Below are positions 1 to 15,655 of a stretch of DNA of 64,000 nucleotides, in pieces. The notes beneath the pieces were generated by a model that did no database searches, was not told where the DNA came from, and was given only the letters and a program-made list of their open reading frames with translations. The DNA is taken from the NCBI GenBank assembly GCA_963556255.1, contig OY744614.1, forward strand, positions 1,150,747 to 1,214,746, read 5' to 3'. Position numbers and translations under genes: made by a program. Source of the DNA: Allolobophora icterica (lineage: Eukaryota > Annelida > Clitellata > Crassiclitellata > Lumbricidae). Every line of letters starts with the position of its first letter. Position 1 is the first letter of the stretch.

Positions 1-75
1 ACGCTGTGTCATAATAAAGACGATTAGCGTCGCCCTCCTCCTGTACCGAGGCTTGGAAATGACACTGCTAGAGTA
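1..75 (+). repeat. Dispersed Box B repeat, partial
   Basis: Begins inside a motif that recurs many times in the window: ACGCTGTGTCATAA, then GATTAGCGTCGCCCTCCTCC, then a cTTGG.AcTGgCAC segment. Other plus-strand copies lie near 1255, 13370, 22975, 23100, 23385 and 24170. Inverted copies lie near 21320, 32295, 34385, 34890, 40600 and 42310. I do not recognise the family. Confidence 0.7.
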
Positions 76-156
76 CTGCATAGAGGATGTTTCCTAATTG
101 GCTAGAATGATCGATAGGCTAATAATAAAAGATACGAGATTATAGATTCGCCGTGT

Positions 157-203
157 ATTTATTTATGTATGCGTATTTATGTATGCGTGTATTTATGTAT
201 GCG
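157..203. repeat. Short tandem repeat of a 14-16 bp unit
   Basis: Three copies of TATTTATGTATGCG occur in a row with small length differences. Confidence 0.75.
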
Positions 204-395
204 ACCTTCCCTATGGAACTCCCTTCCCTTGGTACTCCGTGGGACCCTACTTACTAGGTTCTGCTTCTATGTTGTTCGTCGTTTAAAGACTTTTCTGTTT
301 CCGCGAGACTCATACGCTGAGAGCGCCTCTGAATAGTTCACACTGTGACAGGCGCTTTATAAATTCTCAGATACCATACCAGATACCATATGTAT
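203..395 (+). pseudogene. LINE 3' end (ATACA-tail family), degenerate
   Basis: Conceptual translation gives an LWNSLP ... LKTFLFPRD run, then an E-R-L-stop in a shifted frame, then a GGCGCTTTATAAAT 3' UTR motif. The intact form at 39456-39860 has the same order (LWN, FLNTYFF, HWERL-stop, GGCGCTTTATAAAT). This is therefore a frameshifted copy of the C-terminus and 3' UTR of that LINE, 5' truncated. It is not a host gene. Confidence 0.7.
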
Positions 396-771
396 GACTC
401 TTACGAACTAATCTTTTGATTGTGGCTTTGTTTTGGTGTGTCATCGGTTGATGCTTTGCACATTAGACATCCAAGTAGTTTACATTGTTCAACGACACCT
501 ACTGGCGTATATATAGCTATATTTCCAATATTTTGGAGGTGTCTAAGCGTATTTTTTTTATGAAGTTGTGTCACCAATTCTTTGCTATCATTATTGTAAA
601 GATTGTCTTTTCATGCCGCTGTATTATCAGTTGTGTGTGGCATTCACTTTATCATTGTTATCTTTTATTCTGTCGTCATTTTCTTTTATGTCACCATCAT
701 TTCCATTTATTGCACCTCATTAGGGACATTTGACAATTCCAGAGAAAGCAACTAACTAGCATAAAACAGCT
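396..771. other. No recognised gene
   Basis: T-rich sequence. A decayed Box A end (AGGTGTCTAAGCG) lies near 535. No coding region that I can support. Confidence 0.5.
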
Positions 772-1112
772 TTACTGTATTGTATTGTATTGTATTGTAT
801 TTGGATATTTATAAAGCGCTTCTAGCGGGAGGGCCATTCAGAAGCGCTCCCAGTGCGAGAGACCCCGAGAGAAAAAGCAAGTTTTAAGAAACTTAAAAGA
901 GGAAGAGACGTTACCTGAGAGAATAGAAGAACGAACGTACGGAGGAAGCTCATTCCAAAGAGCAGGGCCAATGGAGGCAAAAGACCTAGATTGAGCCAGA
1001 GAAGTCCTGACACGGGGAACGAGGAGGTCCAAGCGGTCAGATGAACGAAGAGGACGAAGAGAAGCAGCAGAGTGAGGGCGATGAATTAAGTCACATAAAT
1101 ATTTTGGAGCGA
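772..1112 (-). pseudogene. LINE C-terminus and 3' UTR (ATACA-tail family)
   Basis: On the minus strand the frame reads APKYLCDLIHRP ... LRSSDRLDLLVPRVRT ... SRSFASIGPALWNELPP ... SSFKFLKTCFF ... HWERF-stop. This is the usual C-terminal tail of CR1/jockey-group reverse transcriptases (APKYL, RSF, LWN.LP, FK..LKT). The 3' UTR contains AAGCGCTTTATAAAT and ends in a short (ATACA)n tail, seen on the plus strand as TATTGTATTG. Only about 110 codons remain, so it is a 5'-truncated insertion. Sister copies: 203-395, 39453-39916, 43833-43990. Confidence 0.85.
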
Positions 1113-1127
1113 AACTGTGACATCTGT

Positions 1128-1134
1128 TGATGAA

Positions 1135-1166
<32 letters not shown>

Positions 1167-1190
1167 CGACGGCGGCGACGACGATGATGA
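1128..1190. repeat. (GAT)n/(GAC)n microsatellite
   Basis: Trinucleotide run ATGATGATG followed by ACGACGGCGGCGACGACG. It starts next to the 5' end of the truncated LINE. Confidence 0.9.
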
Positions 1191-1249
1191 TTGTGTTGAA
1201 CAAAGGTCTATTTGGGACTAACACAACAACGGGTATGATAGTGGCGGAG

Positions 1250-1340
1250 TTATTGTTGCTGGTTAGTTACTGTTTAGCGAAGATGGTTAGCGTTGCTTCC
1301 TCCTTTCTCCAGGTTGGGACTGGCGACTCAGGCGATTCAT
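1250..1340 (+). repeat. Dispersed Box B repeat
   Basis: TTACTGTTTAGCGAAGATGG, TTAGCGTTGCTTCCTCC and GGTTGGGACTGGC align with the Box B pattern seen at 1, 13370 and 22975. Confidence 0.6.
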
Positions 1341-1630
1341 CTATGACTGTGGTTGCAATCGTTTGAAAATGCACTTTCGTGGTCTCCAACTTTTCTAAAC
1401 GATTTCTAATAGAGGAAGACCTCACAGGGAATGGAGAGATGACGTTGAAGAATGGTGCGGAGAAAGTCTTCAGGATCTGAGCCAGGAGGGCATCGGACAC
1501 CAACGGGCGCTGAGCTCATGGTTATTGATAATGACAGCGACGATGACGACGATGAGGCTGATGATGCTTTAAGCAGTTTTGTAAACCTGCGATTGCTTAC
1601 CAGATGTTAGATGACTCTACGCAACTGATG
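1341..1630. other. No recognised gene
   Basis: Unique-looking sequence with a short GATGACGACGATGA run near 1540. No protein similarity recognised. Confidence 0.5.
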
Positions 1631-1800
1631 GGTTTGATGTAGTTAATATATTTATAACTCTCAATGAAACGGTTATAAAGGTGTCTAAATTGAAATTTAT
1701 TAATTTAGTGGTAGAATTTTTGTAGCGATACCTTAATATGGCCACTGACGTCGTCGTCTTACAGGGAGACTAAAGCTTTTAAGGCCTTTCAAGTCGAAGG
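1630..1800 (+). repeat. Dispersed Box A repeat, diverged
   Basis: Contains ATAAAGGTGTCTAAATTG. The ACATCTTGTGG part is decayed. Confidence 0.45.
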
Positions 1801-1894
1801 TAACCTAAATCGTAATCGTAACTGTAAACCCCAAATTTCTAAAGCGCTAAATAAAGCTGAGAGTCTGTGCCAGCTGCGGTTGCTCCGACTGCTG

Positions 1895-2030
1895 AATGAG
1901 GCGGATGGACGGATGGATAGACGGACGGACGAAGGGATGGATGGATGGATGAACAAATAAGTGAATGGATGGATGGATGGATTGAAGGATGGATGAATGG
2001 ATGACTGGATAAATGGATGGATGGATTACT
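1895..2030. repeat. (GGAT)n minisatellite
   Basis: Imperfect GGATGGATGGAT with GGAC variants. It belongs to the same tetranucleotide class as 3489-3557, 41433-41490 and 61290-62030. Confidence 0.9.
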
Positions 2031-2470
2031 AAAATCTCAGTTTAGGTTTATTTTCCCGTGACTATAGCTTCTGTAGCGCCCTATTCAGAGGACTGGTCGT
2101 TGACTACGAGCCGATGAGGCGATGGTTTAAACTCATCATCCCACCACACATGAGTCTCAGAGGTGTCTGGAACGGCAGCAGCTGAGTCACGCTTCGCTGG
2201 CGTCTCTTTCCGCATGGTTGGAGTCCGTTCTGCGATTGCTGAGACGTTTCATGCAGTTCCGCATGAGTTACGTTTCTATTTATACGACCGGAGTTGATTC
2301 AGAAACGAACAGAAACCCAATCACTGGGGAGGGGGACAAAGGGGGAATAGAGTATTGGTAACACTCATGGCCAGGAGAGTATTATAAGTGTAATTATAAG
2401 GATGAAACCAATGAAGATATATATTATACCTCACAGGTCCAAACAGAACTTTGCATTTCATATAATATAT
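2031..2470. other. No recognised gene
   Basis: Mixed sequence with no long coding frame and no motif that I can name. Confidence 0.4.
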
Positions 2471-2474
2471 TATA

Positions 2475-2560
2475 GTTATTTCCAGCGACATCTTGTGGCC
2501 GAAATGACAGTTACGTCAACTTTAGTACATTGAAAACTTCGTCTATAAAGAATCACGCAT
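2475..2560 (+). repeat. Dispersed Box A repeat
   Basis: AGCGACATCTTGTGG then GACAGTTACGTCAAC match the Box A core. Confidence 0.65.
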
Positions 2561-2589
2561 ACTATTATTATTCCAAAGTTTTACGACAT

Positions 2590-2925
2590 CTTATGACTAG
2601 AAAGGCCGTTGACGTCTTTAAAAATTTTTTTTATATATTTCAGTTCATGTTCGCATAACTTTCTGTCATCAGTTTCTTTCTTTCTGTTTTCTTTCTTTCT
2701 TTCTTTCTTTCTTTTGGTTGTCTCGTCGCTTTTTCCGTGTTTGGCAGGTTGTTGAGAGGCCGATGATTGACAGGTGGTAGTAGTCCATCTTTTTTAATAT
2801 ATAGATTAATATTTTAATTTATATGTTTATATATACACACGTATGTACATATGCATCATTATTCATTTAGCCATTTGGCTTCTATTCATTTGCTATTTGG
2901 CTCAAAGGCTCTTTTTTGACCATAT
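2590..2925 (+). repeat. Dispersed repeat with internal (CTTT)n
   Basis: Order of blocks: TATATTTCAGTTCATGTTCG, TAACTTTCTGTCATCAGTTT, a (CTTT)n core, GATTGACAGGTGGTAGTAG, TATATACACACGTATGTACA, ATTTGCTATTTGGCTC. The same blocks occur in reverse complement at 25245-25590, where the core is (GAAA)n, and partly at 40825-40985. Because the copies share both flanks and the microsatellite, the microsatellite is part of the element. Class unknown. Confidence 0.8.
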
Positions 2926-3384
2926 TGGTTCTTTTCTTTTTTCATTTTCTTTTTATATATTTTTTTCGTCATTTTTTTAACCATAAAGGTTCTTTTGATG
3001 GCCATATAAGGCTCTTTTTTAAAGAATTTCACATTTATGTACATTATCATAAAAACCATTCACTACATATTTACAAACAATGTTCAATATAAACATTAAT
3101 AGTTTATAATTATACAGATTGCTTCAATATTCAATATTAACATGACAAGGAAAGTACTTAGTTCTTATTTAGAGGCTTCAATAATAATATCAATATTATT
3201 CAATGTCAGTTCTATTTCAAAATCAGTTGAAATGTTTGATCCCATACATTGATTTACACACACACGCACGCACGCACACACGCACACCATTATTTAGCAG
3301 TATTGTCTAAGGACCAATAATATTATAAATATTATTAGTCATCTATTATATCCAATAAAGAAACACATTAGGTTATGAATTCCA
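2926..3384. other. No recognised gene
   Basis: AT-rich sequence with a short (CA)n/(CACG)n run near 3258-3288. Confidence 0.5.
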
Positions 3385-3875
3385 TACAATTCTACCCTGC
3401 CACTCCTAACTTCGAAATTAGGTGGAAAGTTGCCAAATTGCAGTCCATTTTGTTCCATGCAGAAGTGTTCTGATCCATCCGGTGGCATTGGATGGATGGA
3501 TGGATGGATGGATGGATGGATGGATGGATGGATGGATGGATGGATGGATGGATGGATCTATGAAATAGACGCTTGGTTTCTTTCTTCATCTGAGCTGAGA
3601 GCAAGGATGCTGTCCACCGTAGAGCTAGCTCTCAGCTGCTGCAACCGGTAACCCTCGAGAACCTTCGAAGTGATCAGTCGGAAGATCTTCCTCCAGTTGC
3701 GCCTGCACTTCCGGTTTAACCTCCTCTGACCGAGAGCCATCCGACAGACGTCCATCATCGCCGCCTCGTGACCCCTTAATAAAACAGTGCTCGCCACTTC
3801 TGGATCCTCCCTTCCCATTCCCAACCCCACCCCATGGATACAACAGCTCCGCGGTTCCTGTAACACGTCTGATGG
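3385..3875. repeat. Dispersed repeat block carrying (GGAT)n
   Basis: ATTCTACCCTGCCACTCCTA and GTTGCCAAATTGC precede a pure (GGAT)n tract at 3489-3557. Then come CTTGGTTTCTTTC, CATCTGAGCTGAGAG and, further on, CCGCGGTTCCTGTAACACG. All these blocks reappear at 62440-62730, and some at 62030-62110, always around (GGAT)n arrays. This is a repeat family with an embedded tetranucleotide tract, not a gene. Confidence 0.7.
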
Positions 3876-4419
3876 GCTGGATCGGTCATAAGCGAAATTG
3901 CCGCCTTTATTATTGGAACGCCGTGTATAGATCGCGTCTTCACACGCACACAGAGACAGAGAGAAACATATGTACACGTACGTACACATACACGGAAGCT
4001 GCCTCGAGTCTGGGAGGTCGATGACGCGCGAAATTGAAATTGTCGTCTGATTGACGTTTGCGTCACGATGACGCCACAATGAGTTTTGTATTCGTCGCTA
4101 CCTACAAATATCGTCGCAATTTATTTCACACGGTATCGTTGTTAATAATAATAATAATTATATTCTTTATTATTTCAAACCGACAGACGCAGTAAGATTA
4201 CATTGAAACATGAAAGTACAATCAAGATCTTAATTAACACACGGTTTGGCAGCCATGCAAGGCGCCCTATTGTTTTTTGTTGTTGTTGTCACTATTATTA
4301 TTAATATTATTCTACACTTCACGCCCTAACACTTATTTAGTCTTCTTTCTTTAAAGGAGAATCAGAAACGAATTCTTTGAAGGTACTGGAATTCAAACGA
4401 AGCCTTATTTTATGTTTAA
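3876..4419. other. No recognised gene
   Basis: No coding region supported. A short (AAT)n lies near 4144-4158. Confidence 0.5.
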
Positions 4420-9265
<4,846 letters not shown>

Positions 9266-9339
9266 TCGATGTCCGTTCAGTTCACAGCGATCTTACATTT
9301 CGCACATAGGTTTAATAAATCTGGTGAATAAACGCCATT

Positions 9340-9440
9340 GACGAATATCTATAGCTGAGAATGGATGCTTTTTAGAGGTGTCTAAGTGGATAAGTGGATT
9401 TCATGTATTAATGTCATTTTAATAACAATGTCTTCAGGTG
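9340..9440 (+). repeat. Dispersed Box A repeat, end part
   Basis: ATAGCTGAGAATGGATGC ... TTTAGAGGTGTCTAAGTGG ... TTTCATGTATTAATGTC match the Box A junction consensus. Confidence 0.6.
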
Positions 9441-9480
9441 TATTTGCGCCAGAGTATATACATTTATATATAATCTAAAT

Positions 9481-9496
9481 AAAACATATATATATA

Positions 9497-9557
<61 letters not shown>

Positions 9558-9560
9558 ATA
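9481..9560. repeat. (TA)n microsatellite
   Basis: Long TATATA run with small interruptions. Confidence 0.9.
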
Positions 9561-9762
9561 TGAGCGAGGTCACCCATACATCGTATTGCAATTTCTAAGT
9601 CCATGGCTGGTTTTTCTTAATTAGGTTCAGATTCTCTTAACTAAATTCTTAACTAAATGGCTCAACGCCCGGGCCCCGGTGCACGTACACGTCCAGCAAC
9701 TGGGGATGTCTCTTCAGTCAATTAAGGCCTTATCATATCACATTGGGGAGGGGGGAAAATAA

Positions 9763-10558
9763 TTATACATTAATTAGATGTTCTCTTAGTCGAGTTTTAA
9801 ATTCGAAGCGATTTCTAGAGTGACGAATTTCAAGTGGAGTTTCATTCCATAGTTGTTGCCCTGACGCTTTCAAACTAAACTCTCTTATATTTGTGCGAGC
9901 GCGTATTGGGCGATAGGTAGCTGCACTTCTAGTGTTATGTGCATGGATTTGTGATCCCATGGTAAAATATCCTCTGAATGAGTTTGGGAGTAAGTTCCGT
10001 TCATACTGATATAAGCAGTGTGTAATCTAGTTCCCCTGTTCTGGGGGGGAACAAGGTTTCTCGGGGGGGGGGGGAAATTTCCCCCCAAAAAGGTCTCTGC
10101 CTTACAATATTGCCGAGTTCTGGGGGGAAACTTCAATCATGGGGGGGGGAAATTTCCCCCCCAAAAGACGTCTAGATTAAACACTGGATATAAGAATTCT
10201 ATTATTTGCATTCTTCTAATTTGATCAATTTTTAATATATTTAAGTTCTTGAATATTGGGTCAGAATGTTCTCTTCCGTGGGACCCATTTATTATTCTCA
10301 CGGCTTTTTTTGTAATATCATTAGTTTATTAAGTCTGGACTCGTAATTAGAAGCCCATATCATACTACAATAGCTTAAATAGGGGTATATTAGTGAGTAA
10401 TCTAGGTTCAGTCTGATGTCCTTGGGAAGCAAGTATGATACTCTAGATATTATCCCTATAATTTTGGCAATTTTCAATGTGATATAATTGATGTGGTCCT
10501 TCCAATTTTAGTGTTGGTCTACGTATACACCAAGATATTTAATAGTTTTAACTTGGGT

Positions 10559-10560
<2 letters not shown>
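9763..10560 (-). pseudogene. CR1/Rex-like LINE, RT C-terminal region, split by a MITE
   Basis: Read on the minus strand from 10560 downward: VKTIKYLGVYVDQ, NWKDHINYITLKIAKIIGII, RLNLDYSLIYPYLSYC, then LMILQKK and IINGSHGREHSDPIF. After the MITE at 10016-10186 the frame continues with HNTRSAATYRP, RTNIREFSLK, GQQLWNETPLEIR and a stop at 9763. This is the standard block order after the YxDD box in CR1/Rex-type LINEs (YLGV.ID, W..HI, WG/C, NTR, WN.LP). Stops and frame breaks show it is dead. The catalytic RT core is absent. Confidence 0.8.
10016..10186. mobile_element. hAT-like MITE with 8-bp target duplication
   Basis: Terminal inverted repeats CAGTGTGTAATCTAG and CTAGATTAAACACTG. The 8 bp GATATAAG at 10008-10015 are repeated exactly at 10187-10194. 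The 171-bp interior has four runs of G/C longer than seven bases. A longer relative lies at 21992-22301. Confidence 0.9.
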
Positions 10561-10619
<59 letters not shown>

Positions 10620-10630
10620 ATATATATATA
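10561..10630. repeat. (TA)n microsatellite
   Basis: TATATA run at the end of the CR1-like remnant. Confidence 0.9.
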
Positions 10631-10736
10631 CAGAAAGATTGAGTGTGAGAGAGAGAATGAGAGAGACTGCAGACAGAATAATCTGGCAATTTGATGCGAT
10701 TGAAGTTTATCTATAGATTGGGTGGGTAGTGTTTAA

Positions 10737-11563
10737 CCCTCGAATGCCCAAGGGGGGGGGTCCGACCGGACCCCAGACCCGCTTTTCACGGATAACTTTA
10801 GAACGGCTGCGAAATTGTAGAAATGCTTTTAGGACATCCTAAAGCATTCAATTGGGCTTCGTACGTTATATTTTGCGTGATTATCCCACAACCATAGCAT
10901 ATACCAAGGACACCCCCAAGATATGCGGCTGATGGTCATACTGGCATATAGTTTGCCAACCCAGAAATAAATTATTTTAACGCACGTTATTGTGAAATAT
11001 CATATATCAGTCGATTGCAAATTGAATTTGGATTATAACAAGCCAAATCCCGTTAAAATATTCCATTCCTGTACCTCACAACCATAGCATATACCAAGGA
11101 CACCCCAAGATATGCGGCTGGTGGTCATACTGGCATATGGTTTACCAACCCAGAAATAAATTTTTAGCGCAAGTTAGTTATTGTAATATACCATGTATCA
11201 GTCGAATGCAAATTGAATTTGGATTATAACAAGCCAAATCCCGTTAAAATATTCCAATCCTGTACCCCACAACCAGGGAACAACTACATGCGTACAATTG
11301 AATACATGCGAAAAATCCCGAAATTGCAAAGAAACTACAAAAGAGTAGGCCCCCTATTAAAGTTCAAATAAAGTTTCAGCAGGTGGCGCTATTGTGAAAT
11401 ACCATATATCAGTCGATTGCAAATTGAATTTGGATTATAACAAGCCAAATCCCGTTAAAATATTCCAATCCGTTCTCCAGATATCACAATGAAAACTTTG
11501 GGGTCCGGTCGGACCCCCCCGTTGGGCATTCGTGTACCAAAAAATAGCTTGGGCACTCGAGGG
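10737..11563. mobile_element. TTAA-flanked non-autonomous element 1 (piggyBac-like ends)
   Basis: TTAA at 10733-10736 and at 11564-11567 flank inverted ends CCCTCGAATGCCCAAG and (reverse complement) CCCTCGAGTGCCCAAG, 15 of 16 identical. Next to each end lies a palindromic GGTCCGACCGGACC or GGTCCGGTCGGACC between G/C runs. TTAA duplication with CCCT-type ends is characteristic of piggyBac. No transposase is encoded, so it is non-autonomous. Confidence 0.8.
10881..11475 (+). repeat. 190-bp internal direct repeats of the TTAA element
   Basis: ACCATAGCATATACCAAGGA starts at 10891 and again at 11081 (period 190). GCAAATTGAATTTGGATTAT occurs three times, near 11018, 11208 and 11418. Confidence 0.85.
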
Positions 11564-11720
11564 TTAAAAGGTGTCTAAACTGGAGTAGTAGATTTCATTT
11601 ATTAATGTCTATTGTACTAACGACATCTTGTGACCGACAGAGTTATTGACGGAAATCCTACGGTGACTTGGTGAAATTGCTATCCAGGCGATTAAACGAT
11701 TGGTAAATATGTAGCTGAGA
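11564..11720 (+). repeat. Dispersed Box A repeat
   Basis: AAAGGTGTCTAAACTGGAG, ATTTCATTTATTAATG, AACGACATCTTGTGACCGAC and AATATGTAGCTGAGAATG follow in the order of the family consensus. The TTAA element sits directly against its start. Confidence 0.75.
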
Positions 11721-12604
11721 ATGCAGCATTTTAAAGAGGATGTTAACTGCATTATTGGAACTGCTCGCCTGTTGATATGGGGTTTTGCGAGCGGGAAGGA
11801 GAGGGACGCCATGGAGGGAATAATCCAGAGGCTGGCATATTTTAAGAAATTTCCACTACTGGGACAAAGTCCGGCGTCTGGTTGGTCAGTGTTTAACCTC
11901 TTATGGAACAAGGCCGACCTTTTTGGAAATTTCTTCCGCGTTCGAAAAATCAAACGACTTTTTCCGGAATTTTTACACGAAAAGTACATTTCATCTCTTT
12001 TTTTACTCCCAACTCCCCAAAACGGTGAACTTTTCCTTCCATTCCTACATTTCATCTTCACAAAATAGTTGATGACCTTTTTTTTTAGTCCCGACTCCCA
12101 GAAAATATAACTTTTCCTCACTTTTTTTCTAAACTCCCCTTGGCAACCGACAATGCATTACACATTTTCTCTTTACTACTGGGACAAATCTTACAATTCC
12201 TCCAACATTTGTCCCACTACTTCTAGTTTACACATACATTGCCTGGGACAAATGACCCTAACTACTGTGACAAATCCTAAGACTACTTTGACATTTGTCC
12301 CACTAGTTATACAGTTAAAATATGCCCTGGCGTCAGGGATACTTACCTTCATCAACCCTCTCATTTGAGGCACTTTGCAATAATGCTGACGCTAGTCTCT
12401 TTGCTAGTATTTTGCTCAATCCTTGCCATGTATTACATACAACGATACCGCCGATTAAGCACAATCGCTACTCTATGAGCCCACGGTCCAAAAAACCGTG
12501 TACTTCCAAAGTATGATAACTTGTCTTAGAAATGCTTCCCCGCTAGGATATTCAAATAACTATGATCTACCAAGATCTGGCTACCTAATACCTCCCTAAC
12601 AATA
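11721..12604. other. No recognised gene; TTTGTCCC/GGGACAAA repeats
   Basis: Between 12175 and 12310, CTGGGACAAAT and ACATTTGTCCCACTA alternate in both orientations, suggesting a small foldback repeat. No coding region that I can support. Confidence 0.45.
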
Positions 12605-12925
12605 GGCCGTAGTGTAATGGTTAACACACTGGCGTAAAGAGCAGGAGGTACCAAGATCGAATCCCGTAGAGCTTGTAAGATTAATTCAGCCTTCCACTCG
12701 CTATGTGGCGGCGGTGGTTAAATGAATAGTAGGCTGTGATGGCGCCCTGTGGCTGCCGTATAAACAGTAATATTCGACTCCTGTAAAACTGTTATCATGT
12801 GCTTCTACTGCATACATGTATGTAAGGCGCCCTGCGTGGCTGCCGTTTCTACTATATGTATGTTCACTGTACAACGCAGTGCGGTTAGCAGGCGCTTAAG
12901 TAAAGAAAAGATTGTTATTTATTGT
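12605..12925 (+). mobile_element. tRNA-derived SINE, nearly complete
   Basis: A box TAGTGTAATGG at 12610-12620 and B box GATCGAATCC at 12655-12664, spaced as in a tRNA head. The body contains TCAGCCTTCCACTCGCTA, two copies of a GGCGCCCTG ... GTGGCTGCCGT block, and the tail GCGGTTAGCAGGCGCTTAA followed by AGAAAAGATTGTTATT. It is the longest of the five SINE copies seen. Here the ATT tail has not expanded. Confidence 0.85.
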
Positions 12926-13079
12926 TTCTTTTCATTATTCCCCTGTCCCCTTAGGCCTATGTCTTACTTAATTCTCAGTAACTTCTCTTTTTCTATAATT
13001 GTTTTATATTGTTTAATTATTTGATTGTGATATGTTTTCTGTGTACAGCGCTGTGCTTCTCGACAAAGACAATTCACAC

Positions 13080-13445
13080 TTACTTATTTACTTATGTAGT
13101 AGTAAATTTAGTGTTTAGCGACATCTTGTTGGTGTCAGTTACGTTGAGTCGCCTTCATGCTTCGTACCGGACAAAAGAAACTACTAGCGATTGAGAGCTA
13201 GTGGTAAATATGTAGCCGAGAATGACAGAGTTTTAAAGGTGTCCAACTGGAATGGGTTTTATCTAATTCACATTGTTTATCGCTAACCGACATCTTGTGC
13301 ATGTCACCTCCGTTGCTTCATGGACTACTGTGAATTTTAACCTAGCGATTGTGTGTGTAGTTGCTGTTTAACGACGCTGTGTCATAACAAAGATGATTAG
13401 CGTGGCCCTCTTCATTTATACAATCTTGGAACTGGCACTATTAAG
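13080..13445 (+). repeat. Two Box A units followed by Box B
   Basis: AGCGACATCTTGTTGGTGTC near 13117, GTAAATATGTAGCCGAGAAT near 13203, AAAGGTGTCCAACTGG, a second CGACATCTTGTGCATGTC near 13288, then AACGACGCTGTGTCATAACA and TTAGCGTGGCCCTC. This stretch shows the normal order of the two boxes. Confidence 0.8.
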
Positions 13446-14610
13446 GTAGCGCTTTGTATATTTGGAGTCTACGATTACCCTTACGGTGATCAATTACAAT
13501 CAGCCGGAGGCAGGTGTGTTCTATATAATTAATCGAAATTAAATATATATAGCCTCGGCCTTCCGCGTTTTAAAGGTATATGCAATAGAGTAATATAAAT
13601 AAGTTGTACAATAAAGAAAAGCTTTTGGTTGCAAGCTTGTTTCCTTATTAGACATTTTCCACCGAGTACTGGATCCGACTATTTGGATGTACTATTTGCC
13701 GGATCCGGGTACGAACCGAGTACCATTTGTTACATATGCGAAGCTTCACATTTTCATGTAATGAAAAATTATCGAAATAAATTTCTGTACTGGTAATAAC
13801 TGACTAATACAGTTTGAATTTTAGAAAAAAAGAATCAATGAAACGGACTTGACTTCTGTTGTGACTCCCGGTTCTGGTATTTTTTGTACTTTTCTTCTTC
13901 AAAATGAATATGCTGGATGAAGCTCAAAGCTGATAATATGAGCCTACAGATTCCAGCATGTGAAGCAGACAAGCAACTATTTGTGACGCCAGTGGTCAAA
14001 ACCCGTCACATGTCGGTTTCTGGCCTTTTTATTTAGTCATATTCTACAATTAATCTGCTTGAAAATACTTTTTACAGAATGAAAATATCTTTTTCCTAAC
14101 TGAAGTTATGCTCGTTTGATTCTTTCATTAATATATAGTGAGAAAATCGAATAAAGATTTCGGTATATTCATGTCATCAAAGTCTTCAGCAACCATTACA
14201 TGATTGTATACAATTTTGCTGGCAATAGAGGGTTATATCCTGTATCGAATAAAACAAACGGCATCAAAATCGGATTACCACATTGCAAATTATGGCAAAT
14301 TGATAGGCAACTGGTGAATTGAAGAATGTTCAATATTTTGGACCCCTCTCGCCTATTTCGGCTTCTAGCTCAATATCTAGGAAGCGACAAGCGACGGGTT
14401 TTGAGCCCTGGCGTCAAATTTTGTCTGTACAGTATTTGCCGAGGCGAATATTGCTGAAGAACGGGATATTCGGCCGAGGCAAATGTCCGAGGCGATTTCC
14501 GGCTGACCCCTATATATATATTTGACTACATTTGATGTCCTGTTAAAATTAATTATATTTTAGGTTTATTGTTGCATAATATTACAATATTACTATATTA
14601 GTACGCCTTA
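13446..14610. other. No recognised gene
   Basis: AT-rich sequence without a supported coding region. GCCTCGGCC at 13552 and a CCGAGGCGA-type motif repeated near 14440-14490 may mark an old element, but I could not define its ends. Confidence 0.4.
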
Positions 14611-14615
14611 TGAAT

Positions 14616-14644
14616 CACCGTCTCCTATCGAATAGGAGACGGTG
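14616..14644. repeat. Perfect 13-bp inverted repeat, 3-nt loop
   Basis: CACCGTCTCCTAT, loop CGA, ATAGGAGACGGTG. Confidence 0.95.
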
Positions 14645-14778
14645 GAGTGTGTTCACCAGGACGATCGCTAGAGCTCCACGAGCTGACAGCACAAGGTGAC
14701 AAGGTGACGCCTTATGATGGTTTCCCTCGGTATCGGTATGGATGGGGGGGGGGGGCGGGGTACAGTAATGGAGGGGGT

Positions 14779-14984
14779 GGCGGCGTAGAGTAATGGATAA
14801 CACACTGGTGTGAAGTGCATGCAGAAGGTACCAAGATCGAATCCCATAGCCCTCCATAAGGTTTACTCAGCCTTCTACTCGCTAGATGGCGGCGGTAGTT
14901 AAGTGAGTGCTAGGCCGTGATTGGCGCCCTGCGTGGCTGCCGTTAAAAACTGTTGTATTCGACTCCTGTAAAGCATAAGAAGTC
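14779..14984 (+). mobile_element. tRNA-derived SINE, 3'-truncated
   Basis: A-box region TAGAGTAATGGATAACACAC, B box GATCGAATCC near 14838, then TTCTACTCGCTAGATGGCGG and GTGATTGGCGCCCTGCGTGG. It ends at TTCGACTCCTGTAAA, where the L1/Tx1-like LINE sequence begins. Confidence 0.85.
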
Positions 14985-15655
14985 GCCAGCATCAGAAGAC
15001 CTGCCGAGAGAATTCTGTGCCAAATTCTTCGACCTCTTTCAGGACCTCTTCGTGGACATGTTAAACAACGCCTTTGCCACTGGTTCGCTTTCAAATTCTC
15101 ACAGATATTGGGTAGTCACTCACTCTCGCATGCAAAGATTCGTCGATAGCAGACCGCTTGACAAACTGGAGACCAATATCGTTGTTGAATGTCGATTACA
15201 AAAGACTTTCGAAGGTGCTATCCAAGGGCCTAGCACCAATGCTCCCAGAATGCATCATCCACATAGACCAAACATGCAGTGCACCTGGAAGATCGATCGC
15301 TGACAACTTACACCTCGCCAGGAACATCGCAGCCACTGCAACGCCCCGGCGGCCGTAGTCTCGTATGACCAGGAAAAGGCCTTTGACGGAGTCTCACACG
15401 AATACCTGACCCAGATTCTCCAGATGTACGGCTTCGGAGAAAGCTTCATCCGCTGGATGACCCTGCCATACACAAATGTGGAAAGCAGCGTTATCAGAAA
15501 TGGCTGGACTGGACCGAAATTTGCAGTGACTAGAAGTCTGTCGAAGGGCATACGGCGCAAAATCATCAAAGGCAAATGCGTAGGCCTCTGGCTGGGACCA
15601 TGGAAAACCAGAAGAGATTCTTCGTTGGGATTCCAGTGGTAAATCCAGTCATACC
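14985..15655 (+). pseudogene. L1/Tx1-like reverse transcriptase remnant
   Basis: Pieces of one RT read in shifting frames: LPREFCAKFFDLFQDLF, LNNAFATGSLSNS, NWRPISLLNVDYKRLSKVL, IDQTCSAPGRSIADNLHLAR, SYDQEKAFDGVSHEYL, MYGFGESFIRWM and TNVESSVI. Then, after a deletion, KCVGLWLGPWKTRRDS, which belongs downstream of the FADD box. The first catalytic Asp region is present (YDQEKAFD) but the FADD box is missing. Multiple frameshifts make it inactive. The order matches the Tx1 group of L1-clade LINEs. Confidence 0.85.

Noticed and set aside
3558..4079. A 173-codon minus-strand frame as a host gene
   Set aside because: It overlaps the (GGAT)n-linked dispersed repeat, has no recognisable domain and no homologous frame in the mate at 62440.
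12605..12680. A functional tRNA gene
   Set aside because: A and B boxes are present, but the acceptor and anticodon stems do not form a cloverleaf and the sequence recurs as a SINE head at other positions.
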